32,753 bases of DNA from Epulopiscium sp. Nele67-Bin005 (GTDB lineage: Bacteria; Bacillota; Clostridia; Lachnospirales; Cellulosilyticaceae). Below, in pieces: positions 15,779-25,101 of the stretch (position 1 is its first letter; the number at the start of each line of letters is the position of its first letter). The notes under the pieces were generated by a model. The model worked only from the letters and a program-made list of their open reading frames with translations. It was not told where the DNA came from and did not search any database. The position numbers and the translations under genes are program-made. The DNA lies in contig LNZR01000072.1 of NCBI GenBank assembly GCA_002007365.1, positions 1-32,753 on the forward strand. Reading direction: 5' to 3'.

Positions 15779-16294
15779 ATGAGAATGGGTGTTATTGGTT
15801 TGATGCTAATTATTACACACATATTGCAAGGGTCGATTTTTGGATTTATTAGAATAAGTGATACCTCGCCAAATTTCTTAGTAATGATAGTTGTTTCTTT
15901 TGCGTTATTAAGGGGTAGTAAAGAAGGTGGGTGCATTGGGCTAGCAGGTGGATTTTTGTATGATATAACATTTGGGACACGCCTTGGACCATCAGCAATA
16001 ATTTATGGATTACTAGGATTAATTTGTGGAAGACTTCATGTAAACTTTTATAGAGAAAATTCAATTTTACCATTTGGGTGTACATTGCTAGGTAGTCTAT
16101 TTGTAAACGGGCTTGTAATGCTTGGATTTATGATAGATGGCGAAACTGATGTGATGTTTTTTATTACCGAAATTATTATACCCGAGTTAGTATATACGAT
16201 TGCATTAACGTTGATTGTATATAAGTTAAGTTATTTTATTAATGAAAAATTAGAATATCGTGAAAAACGTACTAGAAATATATTTGTACCATAG
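15779..16294 (+). CDS. mreD: Rod shape-determining protein MreD
   Basis: A 171-residue polytopic membrane protein with about five hydrophobic helices. The family's helix-2/3 region is recognisable as SPNFLVMIVVSFALLRGSKEG followed by GFLYDITFGTRLG. MreD works with MreC and PBP2/RodA in lateral wall growth; its biochemical role is not established. GGGGAGG lies inside the end of mreC and the ATG follows the mreC stop by a few bases. The C-terminal tail is basic and cytoplasmic. Confidence 0.9.
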   Translation: MRMGVIGLMLIITHILQGSIFGFIRISDTSPNFLVMIVVSFALLRGSKEGGCIGLAGGFLYDITFGTRLGPSAIIYGLLGLICGRLHVNFYRENSILPFGCTLLGSLFVNGLVMLGFMIDGETDVMFFITEIIIPELVYTIALTLIVYKLSYFINEKLEYREKRTRNIFVP

Positions 16295-16314
16295 AAAAAT
16301 AAAGGGAGGTAAGT

Positions 16315-19300
16315 GTGAAAAAGTTTTATGAAAAAGTTATTCAACTAAGTACAGAACGTGTGTTCATTATGCTAGTTGGAATATACTGCCTCTTTGCAAT
16401 TTTGCTTTTGAGATTTTATCAATTACAGGTAATACAATATGATGATTATGCAAAAAATGTACGAGTGGGGGTTGAACGGCAAATTGAAATTCCTGCTACA
16501 CGAGGATTAATTTTTGATAGATATGGTAGGCCTCTTGCGATAAATCAGCCAACCCATATTTTAAAAGTTGATCAGCAGGTTTCGCAGTCATCAACTCAAT
16601 TAAATGAAACACTATTAAAAGTTGCACAATTGTTAGAAAGTAATGGCGATACTTATATAGATGATATTCCAATTAGTAAAACAGAACCATTTGAGTATAC
16701 AGGAACTAAGACTGCAATAAATCAGTTTATGTATAGTATTCCATACAATCATGAGGAACATAGGCAACAGTTATTGGCTTTATCAGCAGAAGAGGTTATA
16801 CAATATTTGCGTGGAAGATATTACATTCCAGAAAGTATGACTAATGAGGAAGCTAGAAAAGTTATTGCTATGAGAACGACAATGTATCCATACACATACC
16901 AGCAATATAAATTAACAACAATTGCTACAGGTATTTCAGAAAATACTATTGCAAGTGTTCAAGAAAATTATATGAATTTCCCAGGAGTAAGTGTGGGGAT
17001 TGATTCTGTAAGATACTATCCAGAAGGTGAATATATGGGTAATATTCTTGGGTATACCCGTGTGATGACAGATAGTATTTATAGTCAATTAGAAGGTCAA
17101 GGCTATGATAAGAATGATGTTGTTGGACATGAAGGAATTGAGCGTTCAATGGAGTCGGAACTTCGTGGGCAAAAAGGGCTTGAACGTATTGAGGTTGATA
17201 CGTTTGGGAGAAAAGTTCATACTATAGAAGAAGATGCGGCAATTCAAGGAAATGATATTTTTCTCACTATAGATATTGATTTGCAACGAGAAGTTTATAC
17301 GGCTATTGAAAAAAGATTAAGCGAAGCTTTGGTAGTAAGATTGCGTGGACAAAAGTCAGCAGTATCAGCTAGGGAAGTATTAATTTCTATGATAGAAAGT
17401 AGTCAGTTATTAGTTAGTAAGATGAGAGATGCTGAAGAAGGAACACAGCAATTTTATTTATACAACAGTTTATTATTTGAGTATAATAATTTAGATCCTG
17501 TAATTCAAGAAGAACTGACACTTCAACAACTACTTTTACAATGGGCTGAAGAAAAAGAGTCCATAATTACTGATAAACAAATAATTTTAGCGATGCATGA
17601 ACAAGGGTCTTTGAGTTTATCTCCAGAAGTAGTTAATGCAATTTGGGAAAATCCATATGGAGGCGGAGAGGCAATTTTAATTCAGCAACTTCAAGATGGT
17701 CACCTAAAACCTAACCAGATGGCAATTGATCCGTTTAGTGCATCAGCAGTAATAGTTGATGTTAATACAGGAGAAGTATTGGCATTAGTAGGGTATCCAT
17801 CGGTTGATAGTAATGAGCTTGCAAATAATTTTAATTCATATTATCCTACATTATTTGATGATAGAAGTATGCTTTGGAATAGAGCTATGATGACGATAAA
17901 AGCGCCAGGTTCGATTTTTAAAATGGTTAGTGCAACAGCAGGTTTAATGGAAGGTGTTGTATCTCCAAATGAGGCTATTTATTGTTCGGGGGTATTTACA
18001 AAAGCAGGTGAGCCAGCGCCAAAATGTTGGATTTATAATTCTACAGGTGGTGGGCATGGAGCTGTTACTTTGCAAAGAGCTATAGAAGTTTCATGTAACT
18101 GCTATTTTTATGAGGTTGCATATAGATTGGGGATAAAAAATACAGAAGCTTATGGTGGAATTGATGCCTTAACTAAATATGCAACAATGTTTGGGCTAGA
18201 TGAACCTACAGGAATTGAGCTTCCAGAGGCATCTCCAAATGTATCTATGCCATATAATTTAGTAGTTCAAAATGTAACAAGTGTTTTATCTGGGCTTAGA
18301 AATATGAATGAAGAACGGCTAGTAAGTCGGGCTAAAGATATTGGAGATAGATTTACGAAAAGTCTGTATCCTGTTGCAAATGCAAATGCTACTGACATTG
18401 AAGGCAGAATTGAAAATCTTATTCAGTATGAGTTTAAAAGAAATATTGAAGTTGTTTTGCAGGGTGCATTAGCAAATGATATTGAGAAAATCACTCAAAA
18501 ATCTTTGGAAAATATTCAGGGATATTTGCAATTAAATTTAACTGCTGTAGTGGAAGATGTTGTAGTAAATACAATGGCTGATACTTCTTCACGTTCATTA
18601 AAAGCAAAAGCTACAGAGCAAGTAACAAAGCATATTAAATATATGATTACAGATACGGTTGAAGACATTGTAGAAGATGCTTTAGATGATATTTTGCCAA
18701 ATGATATTTTAGAGGTGTATAGATATGCGTATACGACTTTGTATAATAAGGTTGTAATTGCAGACCAAGATCAAGAATTAATAGATGCTCTTGCGTATAA
18801 GCTTGCTAATATGGAGGCAGATACAGATAAATATTTAACTATGCTAGAGCAAAAAGTTGCTGAAAGTTTGGTAACTGTAATAGGAAGTTATTTATTTGAA
18901 GGAATCGATATGGAGTGGAATGATGGGATAACGATAAGAACTGCAATTGGTCAGGGGCAAAATGCATTCTCACCAGTTCAGATGGCACGTTATACAGCAG
19001 CTCTTGCTAATGGAGAAGTTGTGCATGATTTAAAAATTGTAGGAGCAGTTTATGACTCAAAAGAAACCCAAACTCTTCAATCTACAGAGGTAAAAATAAA
19101 TAGTACATTAGATATTCCAGATGAATATTTAGAGGAAATTTACAAAGGAATGCAACGAGTTGTAACTGGTAGTTCAGGAACTTTGAGAAATCACTTTAGG
19201 GGGATACAGGTTGATACTGCAGGAAAAACAGGAACGGCTCAAGAAGGAAAACATGAACACAGTTGGTATGCAGGGTTTGCACCTGTTGATGATCCACAAA

Positions 19301-19440
19301 TTGTTGTAGTAACTTCTGTTTATAATGAAGATGGGCTTGGGAGTTATGGTAGTCAGATTGCTAGAGATATTTTTGAAATTTACTATAACGTTGGACAAGA
19401 GGTTGAAAAAACTACGCTTCAATATGAGTTTTTAGAGTAG
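16315..19440 (+). CDS. Penicillin-binding protein 2 (class B transpeptidase), long form
   Basis: A 1,041-residue peptidoglycan transpeptidase, the expected partner of RodA. One N-terminal membrane helix (about 17-35) precedes the class B PBP dimerisation domain (ATRGLIFDRYGRPLA near residue 60, then a large periplasmic part). The active-site motifs are S533-I-F-K536, S593-C-N595 and K971-T-G973. Serine-to-SxN spacing is the normal ~60. Two regions are much longer than in E. coli PBP2: residues ~345-468 before the catalytic domain and ~645-865 between SxN and KTG, both helical and acidic. The start is GTG with GGGAGG just upstream. It sits between mreD and minC. Long PBP2 forms occur in Clostridia, so the length is not necessarily aberrant. 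Confidence 0.92.
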   Translation: MKKFYEKVIQLSTERVFIMLVGIYCLFAILLLRFYQLQVIQYDDYAKNVRVGVERQIEIPATRGLIFDRYGRPLAINQPTHILKVDQQVSQSSTQLNETLLKVAQLLESNGDTYIDDIPISKTEPFEYTGTKTAINQFMYSIPYNHEEHRQQLLALSAEEVIQYLRGRYYIPESMTNEEARKVIAMRTTMYPYTYQQYKLTTIATGISENTIASVQENYMNFPGVSVGIDSVRYYPEGEYMGNILGYTRVMTDSIYSQLEGQGYDKNDVVGHEGIERSMESELRGQKGLERIEVDTFGRKVHTIEEDAAIQGNDIFLTIDIDLQREVYTAIEKRLSEALVVRLRGQKSAVSAREVLISMIESSQLLVSKMRDAEEGTQQFYLYNSLLFEYNNLDPVIQEELTLQQLLLQWAEEKESIITDKQIILAMHEQGSLSLSPEVVNAIWENPYGGGEAILIQQLQDGHLKPNQMAIDPFSASAVIVDVNTGEVLALVGYPSVDSNELANNFNSYYPTLFDDRSMLWNRAMMTIKAPGSIFKMVSATAGLMEGVVSPNEAIYCSGVFTKAGEPAPKCWIYNSTGGGHGAVTLQRAIEVSCNCYFYEVAYRLGIKNTEAYGGIDALTKYATMFGLDEPTGIELPEASPNVSMPYNLVVQNVTSVLSGLRNMNEERLVSRAKDIGDRFTKSLYPVANANATDIEGRIENLIQYEFKRNIEVVLQGALANDIEKITQKSLENIQGYLQLNLTAVVEDVVVNTMADTSSRSLKAKATEQVTKHIKYMITDTVEDIVEDALDDILPNDILEVYRYAYTTLYNKVVIADQDQELIDALAYKLANMEADTDKYLTMLEQKVAESLVTVIGSYLFEGIDMEWNDGITIRTAIGQGQNAFSPVQMARYTAALANGEVVHDLKIVGAVYDSKETQTLQSTEVKINSTLDIPDEYLEEIYKGMQRVVTGSSGTLRNHFRGIQVDTAGKTGTAQEGKHEHSWYAGFAPVDDPQIVVVTSVYNEDGLGSYGSQIARDIFEIYYNVGQEVEKTTLQYEFLE

Positions 19441-19452
19441 GGAGGCTATGGA

Positions 19453-20394
19453 TTGAAAAGCGATAATCTTGTTATATTTAGAGGGGCCCTTGATGGGATA
19501 CAAATTATATTAGATAAAGATGCTCCTTTTGACCTTGTGAAATCGGCCTTTATAAATAGATTAGAAAAAGCTGAAAAATTTTTTCGTGGAGCAGATGTAA
19601 ACATTCATTTTAAAGGTCGAATTTTAACTAACAAAGAAAAAGAAGAGTTAATGGAAATATTAGCTGCCCAAAATATTTTAAATGTTATTTTTGTACACAA
19701 GTTTGAAGATGATAAGCCACAAGTAATTGAAGAACCGACACAATCTGAGCTAGAAGTACCAACACAAATACAGCCAAAGTTAGAAAGAGAAGATGAATTA
19801 GTACCAAAAAATACACAAGCCCAGTCAGATATGGACCTCGAGAAAAAAGAAGTTAAGTTGGTTCGGGGGAATGATATTTCTCCTTTGATAAAGAAAGAAA
19901 AAGTAGGTTTTATATCAAAAACCACAAATAGAATTAGGCAATTTGGAAAAGGAACACCTACTATTCGCAAAGATTTAATAAGAAGTAGTAGGACTCCTAT
20001 TGCTGCTGTAGTGGAAAATAATGGTAAGGTTGGTAGCACATATTTTCACTATGGAATGTTGCGTTCTGGGCAAGAATTAAGTTATGGAGGTAGCGTTATT
20101 GTACTTGGAGATGTTAACCCGGGGGCTGTAGTTAAGGCTGACCAAAATATTATAATTTTAGGATATTTAAAGGGAAGAGCCCATGCTGGATTATCCCAAA
20201 AAAATGCTAATGCTTTTATTATTGCTTATGGAATGCGACCCGTGCAAATAGGAATTGGAGTACACATTGCAAATACGCCAGAAGACGAACGACAAGAAGG
20301 AGCAGAGCATAGACCTCAAATTGCATATATTGTAGAAGAACAGATTTATGTGGAAGAAATTGATTTTAAAACGCTCCAAAATATGATAGAATAA
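19453..20394 (+). CDS. minC: Septum site-determining protein MinC, long linker
   Basis: A 313-residue inhibitor of FtsZ assembly. The N-terminal domain (residues 1 to about 93) carries LVIFRGALDGIQIIL. The C-terminal beta-helix (about 198-313) holds LRSGQELSYGGSVIVLGDVNPGA and GYLKGRAHAG, which bind MinD. Between them is a linker of about 100 residues, Glu/Pro/Gln-rich then basic, whereas most MinC proteins total 210-230 residues. The start is TTG at 19453: GGAGG (19441-19445) lies seven bases upstream, and the ATG between them is out of frame and stops at once. It lies 12 bases after PBP2. Confidence 0.92.
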   Translation: MKSDNLVIFRGALDGIQIILDKDAPFDLVKSAFINRLEKAEKFFRGADVNIHFKGRILTNKEKEELMEILAAQNILNVIFVHKFEDDKPQVIEEPTQSELEVPTQIQPKLEREDELVPKNTQAQSDMDLEKKEVKLVRGNDISPLIKKEKVGFISKTTNRIRQFGKGTPTIRKDLIRSSRTPIAAVVENNGKVGSTYFHYGMLRSGQELSYGGSVIVLGDVNPGAVVKADQNIIILGYLKGRAHAGLSQKNANAFIIAYGMRPVQIGIGVHIANTPEDERQEGAEHRPQIAYIVEEQIYVEEIDFKTLQNMIE

Positions 20395-20435
20395 TAAAAA
20401 ACTAGTATTTATTAACAATTTAGGAGGGTTTGAAT

Positions 20436-21233
20436 ATGGGACAAGTTATTGTAATCACATCAGGAAAAGGTGGCGTTGGTAAAACAACTAGTACAGCCAA
20501 CATTGGTACAGCACTTAATATTTTAGGAAAAAAGGTTGTATTATTAGATGCAGATATTGGTCTTAGAAATTTAGATGTTGTTATGGGCCTTGAAAATAGA
20601 ATTGTATATGATTTAGTAGATGTTGTAGAAAATCGCTGTAGAGTAAAACAAGCTTTGATTAAAGATAAAAGATATGGTGAATTATATCTTTTACCTGCAG
20701 CACAAACTAGAGAAAAAGATGCAGTTACACCAGACCAAATGAAAAAACTTTGTGATAGCCTAAAAGATGATTTTGATTATATAATCGTAGATTGTCCTGC
20801 TGGAATTGAACAAGGATTTAAAAATGCGATTGCTGGGGCTGACCAAGCCGTAGTAGTTACAACTCCAGAAGTATCAGCTGTTAGAGATGCTGATAGAATA
20901 ATTGGATTATTAGAAGCTAATGGGGTAAGTAATATCAAATTAATTATTAATAGAGTTAGAATGAATATGGTAAAGCGAGGCGACATGATGGCTATGGACG
21001 ATGTTGTTGAAATTTTATCTATTGATTTAATTGGAGTTGTTCCAGATGATGAAACCATTGTGATTACTACAAACAAAGGTGAACCAGCAGTAAGTACTCC
21101 AAACTCAGTTGCAGGTAAAGCGTTTTCAAATATAGCAAGTCGACTACAAGGAGATGAAGTACCATTTTTAAATTTGGATACTAATGACAATTTAATGATT
21201 AAGGTGAAGAAGATATTTGGCTTTACACAGTAG
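20436..21233 (+). CDS. minD: Septum site-determining ATPase MinD
   Basis: A 265-residue membrane-cycling ATPase that recruits MinC. The deviant Walker A motif GKGGVGKTT is at residues 10-18 (signature K11 and K16), followed by DADIGLRNLD and YIIVDCPAGIEQG. The last 14 residues, NLMIKVKKIFGFTQ, form the amphipathic membrane-targeting helix. AGGAGGG ends seven bases before the ATG at 20436; a TTG two codons earlier is less likely. The gene lies between minC and minE. Length and motifs are fully typical. Confidence 0.97.
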   Translation: MGQVIVITSGKGGVGKTTSTANIGTALNILGKKVVLLDADIGLRNLDVVMGLENRIVYDLVDVVENRCRVKQALIKDKRYGELYLLPAAQTREKDAVTPDQMKKLCDSLKDDFDYIIVDCPAGIEQGFKNAIAGADQAVVVTTPEVSAVRDADRIIGLLEANGVSNIKLIINRVRMNMVKRGDMMAMDDVVEILSIDLIGVVPDDETIVITTNKGEPAVSTPNSVAGKAFSNIASRLQGDEVPFLNLDTNDNLMIKVKKIFGFTQ

Positions 21234-21252
21234 AAAAAGGGGGTAAAGCGAT

Positions 21253-21522
21253 ATGGATTTCAATCAATTATTTGTAAAGAAAAATCAGTCAGGTAATTTG
21301 GCAAAAGATAGATTAAAATTAGTTTTAGTACATGACCGTATAAATTGCTCAAATGAACTTTTGGAGATGATGAAGGCAGATATTTTAACAGTGATGTCAA
21401 AGTATGTAGAGGTAGATCATGATAATCTTATAATCGAGGTAGCTTCTTTTTCGGAGGGTACAGTAGAAAAAAATCCTATTCTTTCAGCAAACATACCAAT
21501 TAGAAACCTCAAAAAAGAGTAA
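21253..21522 (+). CDS. minE: Cell division topological specificity factor MinE
   Basis: An 89-residue protein that stimulates MinD ATPase activity and drives Min patterning. The N-terminal part (NLAKDRLKLVLVHDRINCS) contains the anti-MinCD helix and its basic core. The C-terminal part is the dimerising beta domain (VEVDHDNLIIEV, then NIPIRNLKK). GGGGG precedes the ATG. Having MinE rather than DivIVA-linked MinJ is common in Clostridia and implies an E. coli-like oscillating system. Confidence 0.93.
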   Translation: MDFNQLFVKKNQSGNLAKDRLKLVLVHDRINCSNELLEMMKADILTVMSKYVEVDHDNLIIEVASFSEGTVEKNPILSANIPIRNLKKE

Positions 21523-21539
21523 TGAATAAGGAGTTGCAT

Positions 21540-22664
21540 ATGCTAAAAATAAATAAAAAATTAATAAAACGGATAGATATCTGGACCATTTTACTGATAT
21601 CTACTTTGGTGAGTATTGGAATATTAGCTATTAGTAGTGCAACTTCATATTCAGGGGATACGTCGATTGCGAGTAAGCAGTTTACATTTTTTGTAGTTGG
21701 ACTTGTATTGATGATAATTATTATGTGTATTGATTATCATCTATTGGGTGAGTGGTATCTTGGAATTTATGCAATAACAAATATAGTACTCATATTAGTA
21801 TTTTTTATAGGAGATAATGTAAATGGTGCTACAAGATGGATTGACCTTGGATTTTTTCAAATACAACCATCAGAATTTGCAAAGATTGCTATAATTGTTT
21901 GTACAGCGAAATTAATTTCTGTGAAAAATGACAGAATGAATTCTGTTGTAACAGTAGGATTGATAGGAATGTTCCAATTTATACCCTTCATTTTGATTAA
22001 TAGGCAACCAAATTTATCAACAAGTATTGTCATATTGATTATTTTAGTGGTACAATTGTTTGTAAGCAAATTGGAAATGAAATATATAGTTTCTTGTAGT
22101 ATAATTGGTGTAATTGCAATTGCGTTAATTCTTGGATATATAGTTAGAAATCCTAATCAACAAATAATAGATAACTATCAAAGAAATCGTATAGTAACAT
22201 TGTTTGAAGGTGGGGATTCAAAAAGTGATAACTACCAAACTAGCCGTTCGGTTGATGCCATTGGTTCTGGTGGGTTTTATGGAAAAGGATTATATCAAGG
22301 AGCTATTAGCCGATTAAACTATTTGCCTGAGTCACACAATGATTTTATTGTTTCTACTATTGGAGAAGAGTTTGGTTTTGTAGGCGTATCAATTTTAATT
22401 ACAGTAATCTTACTATTAATAACACGGGGAATATGGATTGCATACACTGCTGCTGATGATTTTGGAAAGCTTATAGTTGCGGGCTATATAGGAATGATTG
22501 CGGCTCAATCATTTATAAATATGGGGGTTGTAACTAGCATTTTACCAAATACAGGATTACCAATGCCGTTTGTTAGTTATGGGGGAAGTTCCTTGTGGGC
22601 AAATATGATGGGGATTGGTTTAGTTTTAAGTGTTGCTTTACGTAGAGATGAAACAATGTTTTAA
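21540..22664 (+). CDS. rodA: RodA, SEDS family peptidoglycan glycosyltransferase
   Basis: A 374-residue membrane protein with about ten helices that polymerises lipid II for lateral wall growth, with PBP2 as partner. SEDS motifs include GATRWIDLGFFQIQPSEFAKIA, SHNDFIVSTIGEEFGF and GLPMPFVSYGGSSLWAN. Assignment to RodA rather than FtsW or SpoVE rests on its place in the mre-PBP2-min operon. The ATG at 21540 is preferred because AAGGAG (21528-21533) lies six bases upstream; an earlier in-frame ATG at 21522 overlaps the minE stop but lacks a site. Confidence 0.92.
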   Translation: MLKINKKLIKRIDIWTILLISTLVSIGILAISSATSYSGDTSIASKQFTFFVVGLVLMIIIMCIDYHLLGEWYLGIYAITNIVLILVFFIGDNVNGATRWIDLGFFQIQPSEFAKIAIIVCTAKLISVKNDRMNSVVTVGLIGMFQFIPFILINRQPNLSTSIVILIILVVQLFVSKLEMKYIVSCSIIGVIAIALILGYIVRNPNQQIIDNYQRNRIVTLFEGGDSKSDNYQTSRSVDAIGSGGFYGKGLYQGAISRLNYLPESHNDFIVSTIGEEFGFVGVSILITVILLLITRGIWIAYTAADDFGKLIVAGYIGMIAAQSFINMGVVTSILPNTGLPMPFVSYGGSSLWANMMGIGLVLSVALRRDETMF

Positions 22665-22773
22665 TGTATATTTTTGAGGAAATACCAAGATTATACTTCT
22701 TTGTACTAAAAGTAAAAGAAAAGGAGAGGTTACTCGACAATTATTTGTCCGTATTTTGAGTAATGGTGAAAAT

Positions 22774-23169
22774 ATGAATGTAGGTTTAATTGCACACGAT
22801 GCTAAAAAGAAATTAATGGAAAACTTTACTATTGCTTATCGTCATATTCTTGCAAAGCATACGCTTTATGCAACAGCTACAACTGGTAGATTGGTTGAAG
22901 AATCGACGAACTTAACAATTTATAAATATTTGGCTGGTCATCTTGGAGGGGCCCAACAGCTAGGGTCACAAATTGCCCATAACCAGTTAGATATGGTAAT
23001 CTTCTTGAGAGATCCAATTACTCAAAAGCCACATGAACCAGATATTGGAGCATTAGAACGCCTTTGTGATATTCACAATATTCCAATTGCAACAAATTTA
23101 GCAACAGCTGAATTATTAGTTAAAGCTTTGGAACGTGGAGATTTAAGCTGGAGAGAAGTTGTAAGATAA
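22774..23169 (+). CDS. mgsA: Methylglyoxal synthase
   Basis: A 131-residue cytosolic lyase that turns dihydroxyacetone phosphate into methylglyoxal and phosphate. Motifs are LIAHDAKKK (residues 5-13), the phosphate-binding ATTGRL, GGAQQLGSQIA, the catalytic-Asp region FLRDPITQKPHEPD and the C-terminal ATNLATAELL. Length is slightly short but normal for Clostridia. The start at 22774 follows GGTGA; the stronger AAGGAGAGG near 22,720 has no usable in-frame start codon close by. Clostridial mgsA commonly follows rodA, as here. A clear terminator follows. Confidence 0.93.
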   Translation: MNVGLIAHDAKKKLMENFTIAYRHILAKHTLYATATTGRLVEESTNLTIYKYLAGHLGGAQQLGSQIAHNQLDMVIFLRDPITQKPHEPDIGALERLCDIHNIPIATNLATAELLVKALERGDLSWREVVR

Positions 23170-23176
23170 AAATTTT

Positions 23177-23204
23177 AAAAAAGACTTAGTATTAAGTCTT
23201 TTTT
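23177..23204 (+). terminator. Rho-independent terminator after mgsA
   Basis: A perfect 10-bp stem (23179-23188 with 23193-23202, loop GTAT) with an A-run before and a T-run after. It marks the end of the mre-min-rodA-mgsA block. Confidence 0.85.
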
Positions 23205-23250
23205 ATTTGGCAATAATTATAAAAATACTAATGAGATTTTGGAGGAAACA

Positions 23251-25101
23251 ATGTCAGCAATAAAATTACCAGATTATTTACTAAAAAAGGTGGATAAGCC
23301 AGCACGTTATATAGGAGGAGAACTTAACACTTTCAACAAGGATTTGAATGAAATAGACATACACTTTGCTTTTGCATTTCCAGACGTTTATGAAGTTGCA
23401 ATGAGCCATCTTGGTATGCAAATTTTGTACCACTTTTTCAATAGAAGAGAAGATGTTTTTTGTGAAAGAGTATTTTCACCTTGGCATGATATGGAAAAAA
23501 TTATGCGTGAGAATAATATTCCACTATTTAGCTTAGAATCACGTACACCTATAAAAAACTTTGATTTTCTGGGCTTTACTCTGCAATATGAGATGAGCTA
23601 CACAAATATTTTAAATATGTTAAACTTAGCAAATGTGCCAATTTTAAGTTGTGATAGAACAGAAGATGATCCAATTGTAGTAGCAGGAGGGCCTTGTTCG
23701 TATAATCCCGAAACTCTAGCTCCATTTATTGATTTTTTCTATATTGGAGAAGGAGAATATTTATATGATGAAATTTTTGAGTTATATAAAATTTTTAAAC
23801 AAGAGGGTAAAACACGTGACCAATTTTTAGAGGCATTATTGAAGTTTGAAGGTATTTATGTTCCTAAATTTTATTCGGAAACTTACAATGAAGATGGAAC
23901 TATTAAAGAAAAAATAAGTTTGCACCCTGATGCAAAATTAGAAATTAGAAAGCTTGCAATTGAAGATATAGATGCAGTTTTTTATCCAGATAAACAAATA
24001 ATTCCTTGGATACAGGCAGTTCATGATCGCATAACTTTGGAGATGTTTAGAGGCTGTTTAAGAGGTTGTCGTTTTTGCCAAGCTGGCATGATTTATAGAC
24101 CAGTACGTGAAAAATCAAAAGATACTTTAATTAAACAGGCCAAAAATCTTTTAGCCTCAACAGGTTATGAAGAAATTTCTCTAATTTCGTTAAGTACAAG
24201 TGACTACAAAAATTTAGGAGAATTTACAGAAGAATTAATTGATATTTGTAATGAACAGATGGTCAATATTTCACTGCCATCTATGAGAGTTGATAAATTT
24301 TCTGTAGATTTAATGCAAAAAGTTCAGGAAGTTAGAAAAAGTAGTTTAACGTTTGCACCAGAAGCAGGAACTCAAAGAATGCGTGATGTTATTAACAAAA
24401 ATATTACAGAAGAAGAAATTTTACATGGGTGTGACCTTGCATTTAGAGGTGGTTGGAACAGAGTAAAATTATATTTTATGTTAGGATTACCTAATGAAAC
24501 CGAAGAAGATGTTGTAGGAATTGCACAACTTTCAGAAACAATTGCTAAACAATTTTATGCAATAGATAAAGATGAAAGACAAGGTTCATTGCAACTTGTA
24601 GTTAGTACTTCTTGTTTTGTGCCAAAACCTTTTACTCCATTTCAGTGGGACGCACAAGATACGACAGCTTCATTTATGGAGAAACATATGCTTCTTAAAA
24701 ATAGTATTCGTCGCAAATCTATAAAATATAATCATCATGATGCAAAAACTAGTATTTTGGAAGCTGTAATTGCAAGAGGTGACAGACGTGTGGCAAACCT
24801 TATTCATGAAGCCTATAAATTAGGAGCAACTTATGATAGTTGGGGAGAACATTTTGATGAAAGCAAGTGGGCTAAAGCTGCTGAAATTAGTGGAGTTGAC
24901 TATGCTTTTTATGCTCAGCGACAAAGAGACTACAAAGAAGTTTTACCTTGGGATTTCATCAATATTGGAGTATCAAAAGGTTTCTTAATTAGAGAAAGTA
25001 AGCTATCTAAAAAAGAACAAACTACACCTCATTGCCGTGAAAAATGTTCAGAATGTGGAGCTAAACAATTATTTAACAAAGGAGTTTGCTATGAGAATTA
25101 G
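23251..25101 (+). CDS. TIGR03960 family radical SAM protein
   Basis: A 616-residue protein with an N-terminal region related to B12-binding domains (IHFAFAFPDVYEVAMSHLG, then the SLESRTP block). A radical SAM domain follows, with C269, C273 and C276 in RGCLRGCRFCQAGM. Near the C-terminus CREKCSECGAKQ contains extra Cys residues that could bind metal. This family (TIGR03960) is almost always beside TIGR03936, as here, and occurs next to RNase G and ribosomal protein genes; its reaction is unknown. GGAGG supports the ATG at 23251. It overlaps the next gene by 11 bases. Confidence 0.92.
   Translation: MSAIKLPDYLLKKVDKPARYIGGELNTFNKDLNEIDIHFAFAFPDVYEVAMSHLGMQILYHFFNRREDVFCERVFSPWHDMEKIMRENNIPLFSLESRTPIKNFDFLGFTLQYEMSYTNILNMLNLANVPILSCDRTEDDPIVVAGGPCSYNPETLAPFIDFFYIGEGEYLYDEIFELYKIFKQEGKTRDQFLEALLKFEGIYVPKFYSETYNEDGTIKEKISLHPDAKLEIRKLAIEDIDAVFYPDKQIIPWIQAVHDRITLEMFRGCLRGCRFCQAGMIYRPVREKSKDTLIKQAKNLLASTGYEEISLISLSTSDYKNLGEFTEELIDICNEQMVNISLPSMRVDKFSVDLMQKVQEVRKSSLTFAPEAGTQRMRDVINKNITEEEILHGCDLAFRGGWNRVKLYFMLGLPNETEEDVVGIAQLSETIAKQFYAIDKDERQGSLQLVVSTSCFVPKPFTPFQWDAQDTTASFMEKHMLLKNSIRRKSIKYNHHDAKTSILEAVIARGDRRVANLIHEAYKLGATYDSWGEHFDESKWAKAAEISGVDYAFYAQRQRDYKEVLPWDFINIGVSKGFLIRESKLSKKEQTTPHCREKCSECGAKQLFNKGVCYEN

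Noticed and set aside
22715-22773. Longer methylglyoxal synthase start near the strong AAGGAGAGG site
   Set aside because: No in-frame ATG, GTG or TTG lies at a workable distance, and the family start aligns with 22,774.
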